Source of the DNA: Pseudobutyrivibrio sp. YE44
Lineage (GTDB): Bacteria; Bacillota; Clostridia; Lachnospirales; Lachnospiraceae
DNA length: 64,000 bases
Reading direction: 5' to 3'
Assembly: GCF_900104335.1 (NCBI RefSeq)
Contig: NZ_FMXT01000003.1
Span: 1-64,000 of the forward strand
Shown one piece after another: positions 35,589 through 44,210 of this stretch. The position numbers and the translations under genes were made by a program. Every line of letters begins with the position of its first letter. The stretch's first letter is position 1. Below the pieces are notes generated by a model. That model saw nothing but the letters and a program-made list of their open reading frames with translations, searched no databases and had not been told where the DNA came from.

Positions 35589-36767
35589 TTAGTATTCGCC
35601 GTTTTTGTAGCGAGTGATGAGCTTTTCGATACGTCCGTATGGGTTGAGGAGCTCTGAGATTGAGCACTCGTGATTGAGAGTATCGATGATGTAAGCAATG
35701 TATTTTGACATATCGCACTTGATGAAGTATGGCTTGTTGAGAACTTCGTCTGTGAGGTATGTAAGGTTTGTTGTAACGACTTTGTAGATGATGCCTTCTT
35801 CAACGGCCTTGTCGAATTTCTCCATACCGTTTGTGAAAAGTCCGAAGGTTGCAACTACGAAGATACGGTTTGCGTTACGCTTCTTAAGCTCTGTAGCAAC
35901 GTCAATCATTGACTCGCCTGAAGAAATCATATCATCTACGATGATAACGTCTTTGCCAGCAACGTCGTTGCCTAAGAACTCGTGAGCTACGATAGGATTA
36001 CGTCCGTCTACGATGCGGCTGTAATCACGGCGCTTGTAGAACATACCTACATTTACGCCAAGAACTGATGCCATATATACGGCACGTTTTGTACCACCTT
36101 CATCTGGAGAGATGATCATAAGATGGTCGTTATCAAGCTTTAAGTCCTTGCAGTTCTTAAGGATGCCCTTAAGGAACTGGTATGTAGGAGATACAGTCTC
36201 AAAGCTATGAAGTGGAATCGCATTTTGAACACGTGGATCGTGAGCATCGAAGGTGATGATATTATCAACGCCCATGCTAACAAGCTCTTGGAGTGCCATA
36301 GCACAATCAAGGGATTCGCGAGCGCTTCTACGGTGCTGACGTCCTTCATAAAGGAATGGGATGATAACAGTGATGCGCTTAGCCTTGCCCATTGCAGCAG
36401 CAATGATACGCTTAAGATCACAGAAGATATCATCTGGGCTCATGTGATTCTCATGACCACAAACAGTGTAAGTAAGACTGTAATTTGTTACATCAACGAG
36501 GATGTAAAGATCAAGACCACGAACTGACTGCTTGATGAGGCCCTTGCCTTCACCAGAACCGAAACGTGGGCACTCAGCATCAACAATGTAAGAATCACTA
36601 CGGTAACCCGCTAAGGTAATGATAGACTGGTCGCTTTTGCGTTCCTGTCTCCACTGAAGAAGGTAGTCATTAACTCGCTCCGCGATGGCTGTACAGCTCT
36701 TGTGTGGAATTAATCCAAGCTCAGCCATAGGTGGTGTGTTTTCCAACACGATTTCATTATTTGGCAT
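35589..36767 (-). CDS. prs: ribose-phosphate pyrophosphokinase (PRPP synthetase), long form
   Basis: Makes PRPP from ribose 5-phosphate and ATP for nucleotide, histidine and tryptophan synthesis. 392 residues against about 315 in the usual class I enzyme. Seen are CPRFGSGEGKG...SVRGLDLYI (the RF-x-DGE-type loop), the helix and loop around PFLYEGRQHRRSARE, the catalytic Asp/His pair in TFDAHDPRVQ, and the PRPP loop VIIVDDMISSGES. Extra residues sit at the N terminus and between domains. Such long forms occur in Lachnospiraceae, sometimes beside a classical prs elsewhere. It is the last gene of a replication-linked operon, 22 nt after dnaC. Confidence 0.88.
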   Translation of the reverse strand: MPNNEIVLENTPPMAELGLIPHKSCTAIAERVNDYLLQWRQERKSDQSIITLAGYRSDSYIVDAECPRFGSGEGKGLIKQSVRGLDLYILVDVTNYSLTYTVCGHENHMSPDDIFCDLKRIIAAAMGKAKRITVIIPFLYEGRQHRRSARESLDCAMALQELVSMGVDNIITFDAHDPRVQNAIPLHSFETVSPTYQFLKGILKNCKDLKLDNDHLMIISPDEGGTKRAVYMASVLGVNVGMFYKRRDYSRIVDGRNPIVAHEFLGNDVAGKDVIIVDDMISSGESMIDVATELKKRNANRIFVVATFGLFTNGMEKFDKAVEEGIIYKVVTTNLTYLTDEVLNKPYFIKCDMSKYIAYIIDTLNHECSISELLNPYGRIEKLITRYKNGEY

Positions 36768-36789
36768 TGTTTGCTCCTTGAAAAGATAT

Positions 36790-37782
36790 TTATTTATTTA
36801 ACATTACTTGCTTAATACGAATATCATCTCCAATGAGCCTAATGGCATCATAGTAAGAAAATACTCGCGAAGTAATTCGTTCACTGTAGGTGTCTCTCAT
36901 TTCTTCGAGAGATAAATTTGTGGAAATAACAGTTGATTTGTTTCTAAGTAATCTTTCATTTAAGCACTGAAATAGCTTTGTAATAGTGAAATTATTTGGA
37001 AACTCAGTGCCAAGGTCATCAATGATTAATAAATCACAGTCAAATATAGAATCATGAAGATCTGCCATGTCGGCATTCTTCTTAAAAGTCTGTTCTTCGA
37101 AAACTTTGAAAAGCTCTGACGCTGTGAAGTAAATAACAGATATGCCTTCATCTAAAAGAGCTTTTGCGATGCAGTTGGAAAGAAAGGTCTTACCACAGCC
37201 TGTCTGTCCAAGCAACAATAAATTACCACCTTTTTCCTTAAAATTCTGCACAAAGTTTTGTGCTCTTTCTAGGGCTATTTGTGCAGTAGCCCGAGCGCTA
37301 AGGCCTGATGAACCCTCATAATAGTCATTGTCATAGACACTGAGGTCAAAGTTGTCAAAGTTCTCCTTAGAAAGGATGTTGCTGATATTAGACTGCTTGT
37401 AAATGATATTGATAGCAGCCTGCTTGAAACAATGGCAACGTTTGCCATTGATGTAGCCAGTATCTTTGCAATCTGGACAGTCGTAAGGAGGCTCAAGGTA
37501 ATCTGCTGGGAAACCGTGAGATTCCATAAGCTTTACACGACGGTCTTTAAGTTCGTTTAATTTGCGACGAGATGCAGCTGTAGCTGCTGAAATATCCTCA
37601 CCGCTAAAAATAGATGCGATTGATGAAACGGAAACCTTAGATACCTCTTCGTCGAGGCCAGAAAGGTCAGGAATGGCAGAGTAAAGCTCATCAGTACGGA
37701 ATGCAACGATTTGGTTGTTACGAGCCTGTTTATGATTATATTGGCGCATAAGCGCATCGTATTGTTCGTTGGATAATGCCAT
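36790..37782 (-). CDS. dnaC: DnaC/DnaI-like helicase loader ATPase
   Basis: 330 residues. N-terminal helical part, then a zinc knuckle CPDCKDTGYINGKRCHCF (about 107-124), then the AAA+ ATPase with Walker A LLLLGQTGCGKT (about 190-201), Walker B LLIIDDLGTE and an arginine-containing SERITSRVF region. This order (zinc motif then AAA+) is that of DnaC/DnaI loaders, which place the replicative helicase DnaB/DnaC on DNA. IstB-type transposition helpers share the ATPase but lack the zinc knuckle. The upstream neighbour encodes a DnaD-like partner, consistent with a primosome operon. Confidence 0.9.
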   Translation of the reverse strand: MALSNEQYDALMRQYNHKQARNNQIVAFRTDELYSAIPDLSGLDEEVSKVSVSSIASIFSGEDISAATAASRRKLNELKDRRVKLMESHGFPADYLEPPYDCPDCKDTGYINGKRCHCFKQAAINIIYKQSNISNILSKENFDNFDLSVYDNDYYEGSSGLSARATAQIALERAQNFVQNFKEKGGNLLLLGQTGCGKTFLSNCIAKALLDEGISVIYFTASELFKVFEEQTFKKNADMADLHDSIFDCDLLIIDDLGTEFPNNFTITKLFQCLNERLLRNKSTVISTNLSLEEMRDTYSERITSRVFSYYDAIRLIGDDIRIKQVMLNK

Positions 37783-37799
37783 GTGGATTCCCCCTTTTG

Positions 37800-37852
37800 A
37801 GCACCAATCAGCTTAGGCTGTTAGCTTCGCTCTAATGGGAAGCTCTGGTGCT
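37800..37852 (-). ncRNA. three-way-junction RNA element between dnaD and dnaC
   Basis: On the minus strand: outer stem AGCACCA/TGGTGCT, then hairpin AGCTTC...GAAGCT, linker AA, hairpin CAGC-CTAA-GCTG, linker AT. The whole 53-nt unit closes as a three-way junction and overlaps the dnaD stop codon. No T tract follows, so it is not a terminator. A similar arrangement lies in the murC leader. Function inferred only as structural or processing. Confidence 0.6.
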
Positions 37853-39008
37853 AATTTCCTAATATCTTTTTTTCTAGTTCATCAAAATTGTAATCTCTTT
37901 GTGAGAAATTGTGGAACTTGCTGTTTGCTTTTGTGCGAGCAGCAGTGTTTGCGTTTGCTGTTGTGGTGCGAGCACGGTTTGCAGAAGAAATCTTTGCTAC
38001 TGAAGCAGCTGTGTGCTTCTGATCGAGCTGTGCGATATCTTCCATAGATGTAACAGCCGCCTTGTGCCAGCTTTCAATAATAGAATCTGCGTATTTGAAG
38101 CTTGGCTTGTTGGTCTGTAAAATGGTGCGCTTGCATGCTTCACAAACTATATCAAGAGCCATACCGTAGGCAACAGTCCATTTTTCGATGTAATCAAGCT
38201 CTGATTGAACTAAGTCTCGCCCGCTGATACCAAAGGCCTTCATAACAGAATATACTGTGTTGTTACGAGCGCTAGAGGCATTTACGGCAGCCTCAACAGA
38301 GGTGATACCCTCCTCAGCCCAGTTGATAGCAACAGTATTCATGTAGTGGAAGCTCTTGTGTCCATTGTCGATGCAAGAACCAATAAGGTATTCAATGAGA
38401 TCCATAGGCATGTGTAAATCGTTGTGCCAGAAGTAGATCTTGTTAGCCTCTGTTCTTGAAAGTGGACGACCAAGGTAGCTTTCAGTGGAGAACTTGAGAT
38501 CATTCACCTCATCATCTGAGAAGAAGCTGGTGAGTTGATCTGAAGTGTAATCCTGGTCTGTATTTGGTATAGCGTTGATATTATTAACAGCAGGTGCACC
38601 GGCCATTGTGGCAACAGGAGCAGCAGCTGCATAGCTTGCGGAATTAACAGCATTGTGTAGTGATGTGATGTTGGAAATGACAGGACTCTCGGTCTTGTCA
38701 AATCCATTTTCATTCACATCTACTAAGTAGATTCCAGAAAGCTCTTTATCTGGGGAATACTCAAGGCGAAGCAAGCCTACTTTCTCCCAATAAGTAAAGG
38801 CACGCATTACGTCTTTTTCTGTGTGGTCTAAGCAGTCCGCCAACTGTGAGATGGAAAATTCATATCCATCTTTATTTAGACAACGCAATAGATAAAGGTA
38901 AACCTTAACATATTCTCCGTTGGCATCTTTCATGAAATCGTCTATGAAAGTATTTGAAACACAAGTAAAGCCTGTGTTCGAGCTAGTATGCAACATGATG
39001 TCAGCCAT
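37851..39008 (-). CDS. DnaD-domain replication initiation protein
   Basis: 385 residues. The N-terminal winged-helix region (about 20-105: YLYLLRCLNKDGYEFSISQLADCLDHTEKDVMRAFTYWEKVGLLRLEY) is the DnaD N-terminal type. Two consecutive DnaD-like helical domains follow, about 165-245 and 250-325, the second ending with YADSIIESWHK, matching the YxxxIxxxW motif. The C-terminal tail is Ala/Thr/Asn-rich. DnaD/DnaB proteins remodel origin DNA and recruit the helicase loader. The start codon lies 33 nt from a predicted extended -10 promoter, and a DnaA-box cluster lies further upstream. Confidence 0.88.
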   Translation of the reverse strand: MADIMLHTSSNTGFTCVSNTFIDDFMKDANGEYVKVYLYLLRCLNKDGYEFSISQLADCLDHTEKDVMRAFTYWEKVGLLRLEYSPDKELSGIYLVDVNENGFDKTESPVISNITSLHNAVNSASYAAAAPVATMAGAPAVNNINAIPNTDQDYTSDQLTSFFSDDEVNDLKFSTESYLGRPLSRTEANKIYFWHNDLHMPMDLIEYLIGSCIDNGHKSFHYMNTVAINWAEEGITSVEAAVNASSARNNTVYSVMKAFGISGRDLVQSELDYIEKWTVAYGMALDIVCEACKRTILQTNKPSFKYADSIIESWHKAAVTSMEDIAQLDQKHTAASVAKISSANRARTTTANANTAARTKANSKFHNFSQRDYNFDELEKKILGN

Positions 39009-39040
39009 ATATTATTCATCTCCCTCTTAACCTGAGGCAA

Positions 39041-39049
39041 ATTATAGCA
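39041..39049 (-). promoter_or_regulatory. extended -10 promoter of the dnaD-dnaC-prs operon
   Basis: On the minus strand TGC-TATAAT, a perfect extended -10 element, about 33 nt before the dnaD start. No good -35 box is visible at 17 bp. DnaA boxes lie 60-180 bp upstream. Confidence 0.6.
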
Positions 39050-39106
39050 AAGTCAAAATGAAAAGAAAAGGGTAGAAGGCCCGTAAAACCTTGTAAATAA
39101 AGGGTT

Positions 39107-39221
39107 TGTGGAGTTTGTGGATAATGTGGAAAAGTAGTCCAATAATAGCAAAAAAGGGGTAAAAAAATCCACATTTTCTATCTGGAAAACTCCAGGTAAA
39201 AAATGTGGATAATGTGGATAA
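39107..39221. promoter_or_regulatory. DnaA-box cluster
   Basis: TGTGGATAA, the exact reverse complement of the DnaA box TTATCCACA, occurs at 39116-39124, 39204-39212 and 39213-39221. Near matches are TGTGGAGTT (39107), TGTGGAAAA (39125) and, on the other strand, AAATCCACA (39165-39173). An A-rich stretch lies between. The last box abuts the murC stop codon. It lies upstream of the dnaD-dnaC operon, so it suits DnaA control of that operon, or a secondary DnaA-binding site. dnaA and dnaN are not in this window. Confidence 0.75.
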
Positions 39222-40601
39222 CTATTTGTTAAGTAGGTTTTCGCCTACTAAATACACATCTCCGGCGCCCATAGTTATCAACAAGTCATTGTTCAAAAGA
39301 TTTTTTTCTAAAAATTTTTCACAAGCTTCAAAAGTGCCTAAATTGTGGACTTCTGTTCCAAGCTTTTCAATTCTATCTGCAATGTCCTTTGAGCTGACTC
39401 CATAAATGTCTGGCTCGCGGGCTGGATAAATATCTGCAAGAACAACTACATCTGCAGCGCTAAGGGCCTGAGCAAACTCATCAAGGAAAGCAAGAGTTCT
39501 GGTGTAGGTGTGAGACTGGAAGCAAACAACTACGCGATTGTGTGGGTAGTTTGCGGCAGCACCAAGGCTGGCTTTAATCTCTGTTGGATGATGAGCGTAA
39601 TCATCAATAACAGTGGCACCTTTAAACATACCCTTGTATTCGAAACGACGATGAGCTCCGCCAAATTTAGCAAGCCCAGCTTTGATACAGCTGTAGTCGA
39701 TACCCATCTCAAGGCAAAGAGCAATAGCAGCTAAAGCGTTGCTTATGTTGTGGTCGCCAGGAACATTTAAGGTAACTGTCTCAAGGGCTTTACCTTCAAA
39801 TACTGGTGTGAAGCTTGCGTAGCCCTTTTCATTATATGAAATGTCTGTAGGAACCATGTCAGCATCACCCTTTAAAGAGTAAGTGATTACCTTACATTTA
39901 AGATCCTGAGTGAAGTACTTAACGTCATCTATTTCGTTATTGATAATAAGAAGACCGTCATCAGAAGTGTTCTCTGCAAACTTCTTAAAGGATGCGCGAA
40001 CGTTTTCAAGATTTTTGAAGAAATCAAGATGGTCTGCCTCAACGTTCAAAATAATATTGTATTTTGGGAAAAATGAATGATAGCTGTTTGTGTACTCACA
40101 AGCTTCTGTAATAAATACATCGCTATCACCAACATGTACATTGCTGTGTATAGCATCTAAGATACCGCCTACAGAAATAGTTGGGTCGTCAGCTGTCTCT
40201 AAGAGAATCTGGCTAATCATAGAAGTGGTAGTGGTTTTACCATGAGTACCAGAAACTGTAATAGAGCGAGCGTAGTTTTCCATGATTTCACCAAGAAGCT
40301 CGGCACGGGTAAGCATTGGCTTACCGCTAGCCTTTGCAGCAGCGAATTCTGGATTATCCTCTCTGATGGCAGCTGTGTAAACGATAAGGTCGATGTTGTC
40401 TGTAATGTTTTCAGCAGCCTGTGGATAATTGATGGTTGCTCCCTGAGCCTGTAAGTGTTTGGTTAAGTCTGACTCAGCTCTGTCTGAACCAGAGATTGTA
40501 AATCCAGCTCCAAGGAGGATTTCTGCGAGACCGCTCATGCTGATGCCGCCGATTCCTATGAAATGAACATGGATTTTGTCGTTAAAATCTATTTTATACA
40601 T
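39222..40601 (-). CDS. murC: UDP-N-acetylmuramate--L-alanine ligase
   Basis: Adds L-Ala to UDP-MurNAc in the first amino-acid step of peptidoglycan precursor synthesis; cytosolic, 459 residues. Start chosen at the ATG preceded by AAAGGA at 7 nt, giving the N terminus MYKIDFNDKIHVHFIGIGGISMSGLAEIL. Seen are the UDP-binding GIGGISMSGLAEI, the ATP loop SGTHGKTTTTSM, the NVEADHLDFF and DDYAHHPTEIKA motifs and the C-terminal GAGDVYLVGE. MurC is separated from MurD/E/F by the HIHFIGIGGxSMSGLA start and AHHPTEI. It has a structured leader and is divergent from glgC. Confidence 0.96.
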   Translation of the reverse strand: MYKIDFNDKIHVHFIGIGGISMSGLAEILLGAGFTISGSDRAESDLTKHLQAQGATINYPQAAENITDNIDLIVYTAAIREDNPEFAAAKASGKPMLTRAELLGEIMENYARSITVSGTHGKTTTTSMISQILLETADDPTISVGGILDAIHSNVHVGDSDVFITEACEYTNSYHSFFPKYNIILNVEADHLDFFKNLENVRASFKKFAENTSDDGLLIINNEIDDVKYFTQDLKCKVITYSLKGDADMVPTDISYNEKGYASFTPVFEGKALETVTLNVPGDHNISNALAAIALCLEMGIDYSCIKAGLAKFGGAHRRFEYKGMFKGATVIDDYAHHPTEIKASLGAAANYPHNRVVVCFQSHTYTRTLAFLDEFAQALSAADVVVLADIYPAREPDIYGVSSKDIADRIEKLGTEVHNLGTFEACEKFLEKNLLNNDLLITMGAGDVYLVGENLLNK

Positions 40602-40622
40602 ATGTATGTCCTTTCTTATATA

Positions 40623-40673
40623 CCTCATCCGTCCTTGGAGGACACCTTCCTTTCAAAAAGGATGGTTATGAGG
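40623..40673 (-). ncRNA. three-way-junction element in the murC leader
   Basis: On the minus strand: outer stem CCTCAT/ATGAGG, linker AA, hairpin CCATCCTTT...AAAGGAAGG (one mismatch), linker T, hairpin GTCCT-CCA-AGGAC, linker GG. The 51-nt unit ends 21 nt before the start codon. Its layout parallels the element between dnaD and dnaC. It does not match any riboswitch consensus I know. The remaining divergent region up to the glgC promoter holds only a possible murC promoter around TTGACC/TTGAAA at 40710-40725. Confidence 0.55.
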
Positions 40674-40809
40674 ACACATCATCCCCTAAGATATACCCAA
40701 TTCATCTGACTTTCAAGGGTCAAGTTGGAAAATAATGGTGCATAATTTAGTGAAATCCACAATGAATTGTCAAAAAATTAACGAGAATATGGTAAAAATG
40801 AGAATAATA

Positions 40810-40838
40810 TTGCGTGAAAATAAGTACTTTGTTATACT
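40810..40838 (+). promoter_or_regulatory. promoter of the glgC operon
   Basis: TTGCGT (40810-40815) and TATACT (40833-40838) with a 17-bp spacer. The start site falls at about 40845, just before an RNA hairpin. Confidence 0.7.
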
Positions 40839-40847
40839 AAATGCATA

Positions 40848-40880
40848 AGATTGTCAATTTCATTATATATTGGACAATCT
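40848..40880 (+). other. 5' leader hairpin of glgC
   Basis: AGATTGTC (40848-40855) pairs with GACAATCT (40873-40880), extended by AAT/ATT with one bulge. It would form at the very 5' end of the transcript, where it may protect the mRNA or regulate it. A T run follows weakly (GTTTTAAG), so early termination is possible but not convincing. Confidence 0.5.
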
Positions 40881-40944
40881 GTTTTAAGGGGAGTGTCTAG
40901 AGTTATTGGGGCACATTCCTTGATTGACACCACGAGAAAGGCAG

Positions 40945-42228
40945 ATGATAGGGATGATTAGAAAAGAAATGATCGCAATGCTTCTGGCTGGTGGACAAGG
41001 AAGCAGACTCGGCGTACTAACGTCTGATGTAGCAAAACCAGCCGTCTCTTTCGGAGGAAAATATCGTATTATCGACTTTCCTCTATCAAATTGTATCAAT
41101 TCAGGAATTGATACCGTTGGCGTACTTACTCAGTACCAGCCGCTAGTTTTAAATTCACACATTGGAATTGGTATTCCTTGGGATTTAGACAGAAATAACG
41201 GCGGCGTCACAGTTCTTCCTCCATATGAGAAGAGTGACACATCTGAGTGGTATTCTGGTACCGCTAACGCAATTTTCCAAAATCTTAAGTACATGGAAAA
41301 CTATAATCCGGAGTATGTGCTTATCCTTTCAGGTGACCACATCTACAAGATGGATTATGAGGCCATGTTAGATTTTCATAAGGCAAAGGGTGCAGATGTT
41401 ACAATTGCAGTAATTCCTGTACCAATCGAAGAGGCATCGCGATTCGGCGTTGTTATTGCTGATGAGGAGAAGAGAATCAGCGAGTTTGAGGAGAAGCCAC
41501 CACAGCCACGAAGCAACTTAGCTTCAATGGGTATTTATATTTTCAGTTGGAAGGCCCTCAAGGAATCACTTTTAGCTCTTAAGGATCAGAGTAATTGTGA
41601 TTTTGGTAAGCATGTGTTGCCATATCTTCATGAGAAGGGCTCACCAATGTATGCTTACGAGTTTAATAGCTATTGGAAGGATGTTGGAACACTTGGCTCA
41701 TATTGGGAAGCCAATATGGAGCTTATAGATTTAATCCCAGAATTCAATCTATATGAAGAGTTCTGGAAGATTTATACTAATCAGAACATCATCGAGCCAC
41801 AGTTTGTTGCAAGTACAGCAGTAGTTGAGAAGGCAATCGTAGGTGCGGGAGCACAAATCTACGGTGAAGTATATAATTCAGTTTTAGGCGCAGGTGTAGT
41901 GATTGAAGAAGGCGCGGTAATCCGTGATTCCATCATTATGGAAGGCGCAACAATCGGTAAGAATTGCATAATCGATAAATCGATCATTGCTGAGAATACA
42001 GTCGTTGGCGACAATGCCAAGATTGGACAAGGCGAGGAAGCAGAAAGCAAGCTTAACGCAAGTATCTATTCATTTGGACTTGCGGTTATCGGCGAGAATT
42101 CTACTATCCCAGCAAATGTTACAATTGGAAAGAATACAGCTATCAAAGGCGAGACTAGCGATGCAGATTATCCTGACGGACAGCTGGCTAGTGGCGGCTA
42201 TATTATCAAGGCAGGTGATCGAGTATGA
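40945..42228 (+). CDS. glgC: glucose-1-phosphate adenylyltransferase
   Basis: Makes ADP-glucose for glycogen synthesis; about 427 residues. Start is uncertain: ATG at 40945 sits close to GAAAGG, and ATG at 40954 gives the family-typical [19 protein letters not shown]. Seen are the nucleotidyltransferase loop [38 protein letters not shown] (metal-binding Asp), FEEKP and YWKDVGT. A C-terminal left-handed beta-helix follows. It overlaps glgD by four bases (ATGA), so GlgC and GlgD are made together, as in the GlgCD enzymes of Bacillus. Confidence 0.94.
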   Translation: MIGMIRKEMIAMLLAGGQGSRLGVLTSDVAKPAVSFGGKYRIIDFPLSNCINSGIDTVGVLTQYQPLVLNSHIGIGIPWDLDRNNGGVTVLPPYEKSDTSEWYSGTANAIFQNLKYMENYNPEYVLILSGDHIYKMDYEAMLDFHKAKGADVTIAVIPVPIEEASRFGVVIADEEKRISEFEEKPPQPRSNLASMGIYIFSWKALKESLLALKDQSNCDFGKHVLPYLHEKGSPMYAYEFNSYWKDVGTLGSYWEANMELIDLIPEFNLYEEFWKIYTNQNIIEPQFVASTAVVEKAIVGAGAQIYGEVYNSVLGAGVVIEEGAVIRDSIIMEGATIGKNCIIDKSIIAENTVVGDNAKIGQGEEAESKLNASIYSFGLAVIGENSTIPANVTIGKNTAIKGETSDADYPDGQLASGGYIIKAGDRV

Positions 42229-43358
42229 AAGCATTAGGTATTATTTTAGCAGGTGGAAACAGCAGCAGAATGCAGCAGCTTACAGATAAGAGAGCTATTG
42301 CTGCTATGCCAATCGGAGGCAGCTACAGATGTATTGATTTTGTTCTTTCAAACATGACAAACTCACACATCCAGACAGTTGCAGTACTTTCGCAGTACAA
42401 TGCACGTTCATTGAACGAGCATCTTAATTCATCAAAATGGTGGAACTTCGGTAGAAAGCAGGGAGGTCTCTTCCTCTTCACACCAACAGTTACCACAAAC
42501 AATAGCTGGTGGTACAGAGGTACTGCTGATGCCATTTGGCAGAACATTGATTTCTTAAAGAAGAGACATGAGCCATATGTAATCATTGCCAGCGGTGATG
42601 GGGTATACAAGCTTGACTTTAACAAGGTTCTTGACTACCATATCGCTAAGCAGGCAGACATTACCGTGGTTTGCGCTAAGCTTCCTGAGGGAGATGACAT
42701 CAATAGATACGGTGTTGTTTCTATGGACAGGGACGGTAGAATCACTGAGTTTGAAGAGAAGCCAATGGTTGCTACTTCAGATTTAGTATCAGCTGGTGTA
42801 TATGTCATCAGAAGAAGAGCTCTCATCGATTTATTGGAGGAGTGCAATCGAGAGGGTAGATACAACTTTGTTACAGACATTCTCATAAGATACAAGAGCA
42901 TGAAGAGAATATACGGATACAGAATGGAAGGCTATTGGGCTAACATTGCTGACGTAGACAGCTACTTCCATGCAAACATGGATTTCTTACGCAAGGATGT
43001 TAGAGATAACTTCTTCCACACAGAGCCAGGGGTGTTCTCAAAGACACATGACCTTCCACCTGCAAAGTTCAATTCAGGTTCAAAGGTCACAAACTCACTC
43101 ATTGCGGGAGGATGTATCATCAACAGTACTGTTGAGAATTCTGTACTTTTCAAGAAAGCGTTTGTTGGAAACAATTCTGTGGTTAAGAACTGCGTAATCT
43201 TGAATGGAGCGTACATAGGAGACAACGTGCATGTGGAGAATTGCATTGTCGAAAGCCATGAGACGTTGCTCAGCGGATCAACATATATCGGGGAAAATGG
43301 AATCCGCATAGTTACCGGTAACAAGAACAGATACGATATGCCAGTTGGGGAGGTATAA
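42225..43358 (+). CDS. glgD: GlgD, regulatory subunit of glucose-1-phosphate adenylyltransferase
   Basis: 377-residue relative of GlgC. The N-terminal loop reads [11 protein letters not shown] where GlgC has GGQGSRLG, and the site after it is [21 protein letters not shown], so key substrate-contacting residues differ. The [10 protein letters not shown] and FEEKPM motifs are retained and a beta-helix tail follows. In Geobacillus GlgD has little activity alone but raises GlgC activity. Start codon overlaps the glgC stop; spoVG begins 4 nt after its stop, with the SD inside the glgD end. Confidence 0.92.
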   Translation: MKALGIILAGGNSSRMQQLTDKRAIAAMPIGGSYRCIDFVLSNMTNSHIQTVAVLSQYNARSLNEHLNSSKWWNFGRKQGGLFLFTPTVTTNNSWWYRGTADAIWQNIDFLKKRHEPYVIIASGDGVYKLDFNKVLDYHIAKQADITVVCAKLPEGDDINRYGVVSMDRDGRITEFEEKPMVATSDLVSAGVYVIRRRALIDLLEECNREGRYNFVTDILIRYKSMKRIYGYRMEGYWANIADVDSYFHANMDFLRKDVRDNFFHTEPGVFSKTHDLPPAKFNSGSKVTNSLIAGGCIINSTVENSVLFKKAFVGNNSVVKNCVILNGAYIGDNVHVENCIVESHETLLSGSTYIGENGIRIVTGNKNRYDMPVGEV

Positions 43359-43362
43359 CACA

Positions 43363-43623
43363 ATGCAAATTACAGACATCAGAATTCGTAAGATCGAAAA
43401 AGAAGGCAAGATGAAAGCTGTTGTTTCAGTCACAATTGATGAGGAGTTTGTAATTCACGACATTAAGATTATTGAAGGAGATAAGGGACTCTTTATCGCT
43501 ATGCCATCAAGACGTGGTTCTGAAGGTGGCTACAAGGACATTGCTCATCCTATTCGCTCTACAACAAGAGAGCAGATGCAGACAATGATTCTTAATAAGT
43601 ATAAAGAAGAGTTCCCAGAGTAA
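43363..43623 (+). CDS. spoVG: SpoVG-family regulatory protein
   Basis: 86-residue protein, [51 protein letters not shown], the full SpoVG signature. SpoVG proteins are small nucleic-acid-binding regulators affecting sporulation, septation, capsule or virulence genes; they occur in many non-sporulating Firmicutes. ATG chosen nine bases after GGGGAGG; the frame is open further upstream into glgD. It lies between glgD and pth, the latter being a frequent neighbour of spoVG. Confidence 0.95.
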   Translation: MQITDIRIRKIEKEGKMKAVVSVTIDEEFVIHDIKIIEGDKGLFIAMPSRRGSEGGYKDIAHPIRSTTREQMQTMILNKYKEEFPE

Positions 43624-43629
43624 GATTTT

Positions 43630-44199
43630 ATGTATTTGATTGTAGGTCTAGGTAATCCCGAGAGAAAATATGATGGGACCAGACACAATGTAGGATTTGA
43701 GGCTATTGATGCTATTTCAAAGAAGTTTGGAATAGAGGTGAATCACAAGGAACATAAGGGCGTGGTTGGAAAAGGAATAATTAACGGCCACAAGGTGATT
43801 TTAGCAAAGCCAATGACCTACATGAACCTTAGTGGAGAATGCATCCAACCTTTAGCGGATTACTATGATGTTGATCCAACAACAGAATTAGTGGTCATAT
43901 CTGATGATGTATCCCTTTCCACAGGAAATATCCGTGTGAGAAAGAAAGGGAGCGCTGGCGGACATAATGGCTTGAAAAACATTATTGCCCTTCTTGGATC
44001 CAATGAATTTCCACGAATCAGAGTGGGAGTAGGAGAGTGTGAGAACGGTGATATGGTAGCCCATGTGTTAGGTCGTTACGATGCTGAAGACAGAGAACGG
44101 GTGGACGCTTCCATGGAAAAGGTTATAGGTGCGGTAGAGTTGTTCTTAGAGGACGATTTAGATGCTGCAATGAACAAATACAATATAAAAGAGAAATAG
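43630..44199 (+). CDS. pth: peptidyl-tRNA hydrolase
   Basis: Releases tRNA from peptidyl-tRNA dropped by ribosomes; 189 residues, usual length. Seen are VGLGNPERKYDGTRHNVGFEAID with the catalytic His 20-21 region, KPMTYMNLSG, ISDDVSLSTGNIRVRKKGSAGGHNGLKNI and the C-terminal FPRIRVGVGE. It starts 6 nt after spoVG, with GAGTAAGATTTT as a weak ribosome binding site, and ends in a terminator. Confidence 0.96.
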   Translation: MYLIVGLGNPERKYDGTRHNVGFEAIDAISKKFGIEVNHKEHKGVVGKGIINGHKVILAKPMTYMNLSGECIQPLADYYDVDPTTELVVISDDVSLSTGNIRVRKKGSAGGHNGLKNIIALLGSNEFPRIRVGVGECENGDMVAHVLGRYDAEDRERVDASMEKVIGAVELFLEDDLDAAMNKYNIKEK

Positions 44200-44210
44200 A
44201 GTAGAACTTA

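Larger units (their letters stand above)
34965..35612. repeat. giant imperfect inverted repeat (about 650 bp) between convergent genes
   Basis: The two halves are reverse complements of one another around position 35288. Matching blocks include 34965-34985 with 35592-35612 (inside both reading frames), ACAGCGGCCCT, CCCTTTTTCTACCTCTTTTC, GGCCCCACCTGCCCTGGCCC, CTCCACCTACTACCTAGC, TTTGTATTTTCT, GTAGGTGTCTGTTCA, TTGCACTTTG, GCTCAGACAC and AATGCTTCCCCTCAGGA. Arms are about 300 nt and diverged by many substitutions and small indels; the unpaired centre is 39 nt (35268-35306). Each arm carries a terminator for its own gene. No protein-coding gene is convincing here. Origin by inverted duplication or a foldback element is inferred. 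Confidence 0.9.

Noticed and set aside
34965-35612. Assembly or library chimera as the cause of the large palindrome
   Set aside because: Chimeric palindromes are near-identical in both arms; here the arms differ at many places with compensating changes in the terminator stems.
35392-35854. Open frames opposite or offset to the end of the PRPP synthetase gene
   Set aside because: They are low-complexity readings of a strong coding region in other frames and of the inverted-repeat arm.
39009-39221. Chromosomal replication origin
   Set aside because: DnaA boxes are dense, but dnaA and dnaN are absent and no clear AT-rich unwinding array is ordered beside the boxes; a regulatory cluster is the more careful reading.
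40602-40944. Known riboswitch or T-box upstream of murC or glgC
   Set aside because: I looked for T-box (TGGNACCGCG-type), purine, glmS and c-di-GMP signatures and found none; only the three-way junction and a 5' hairpin are visible.
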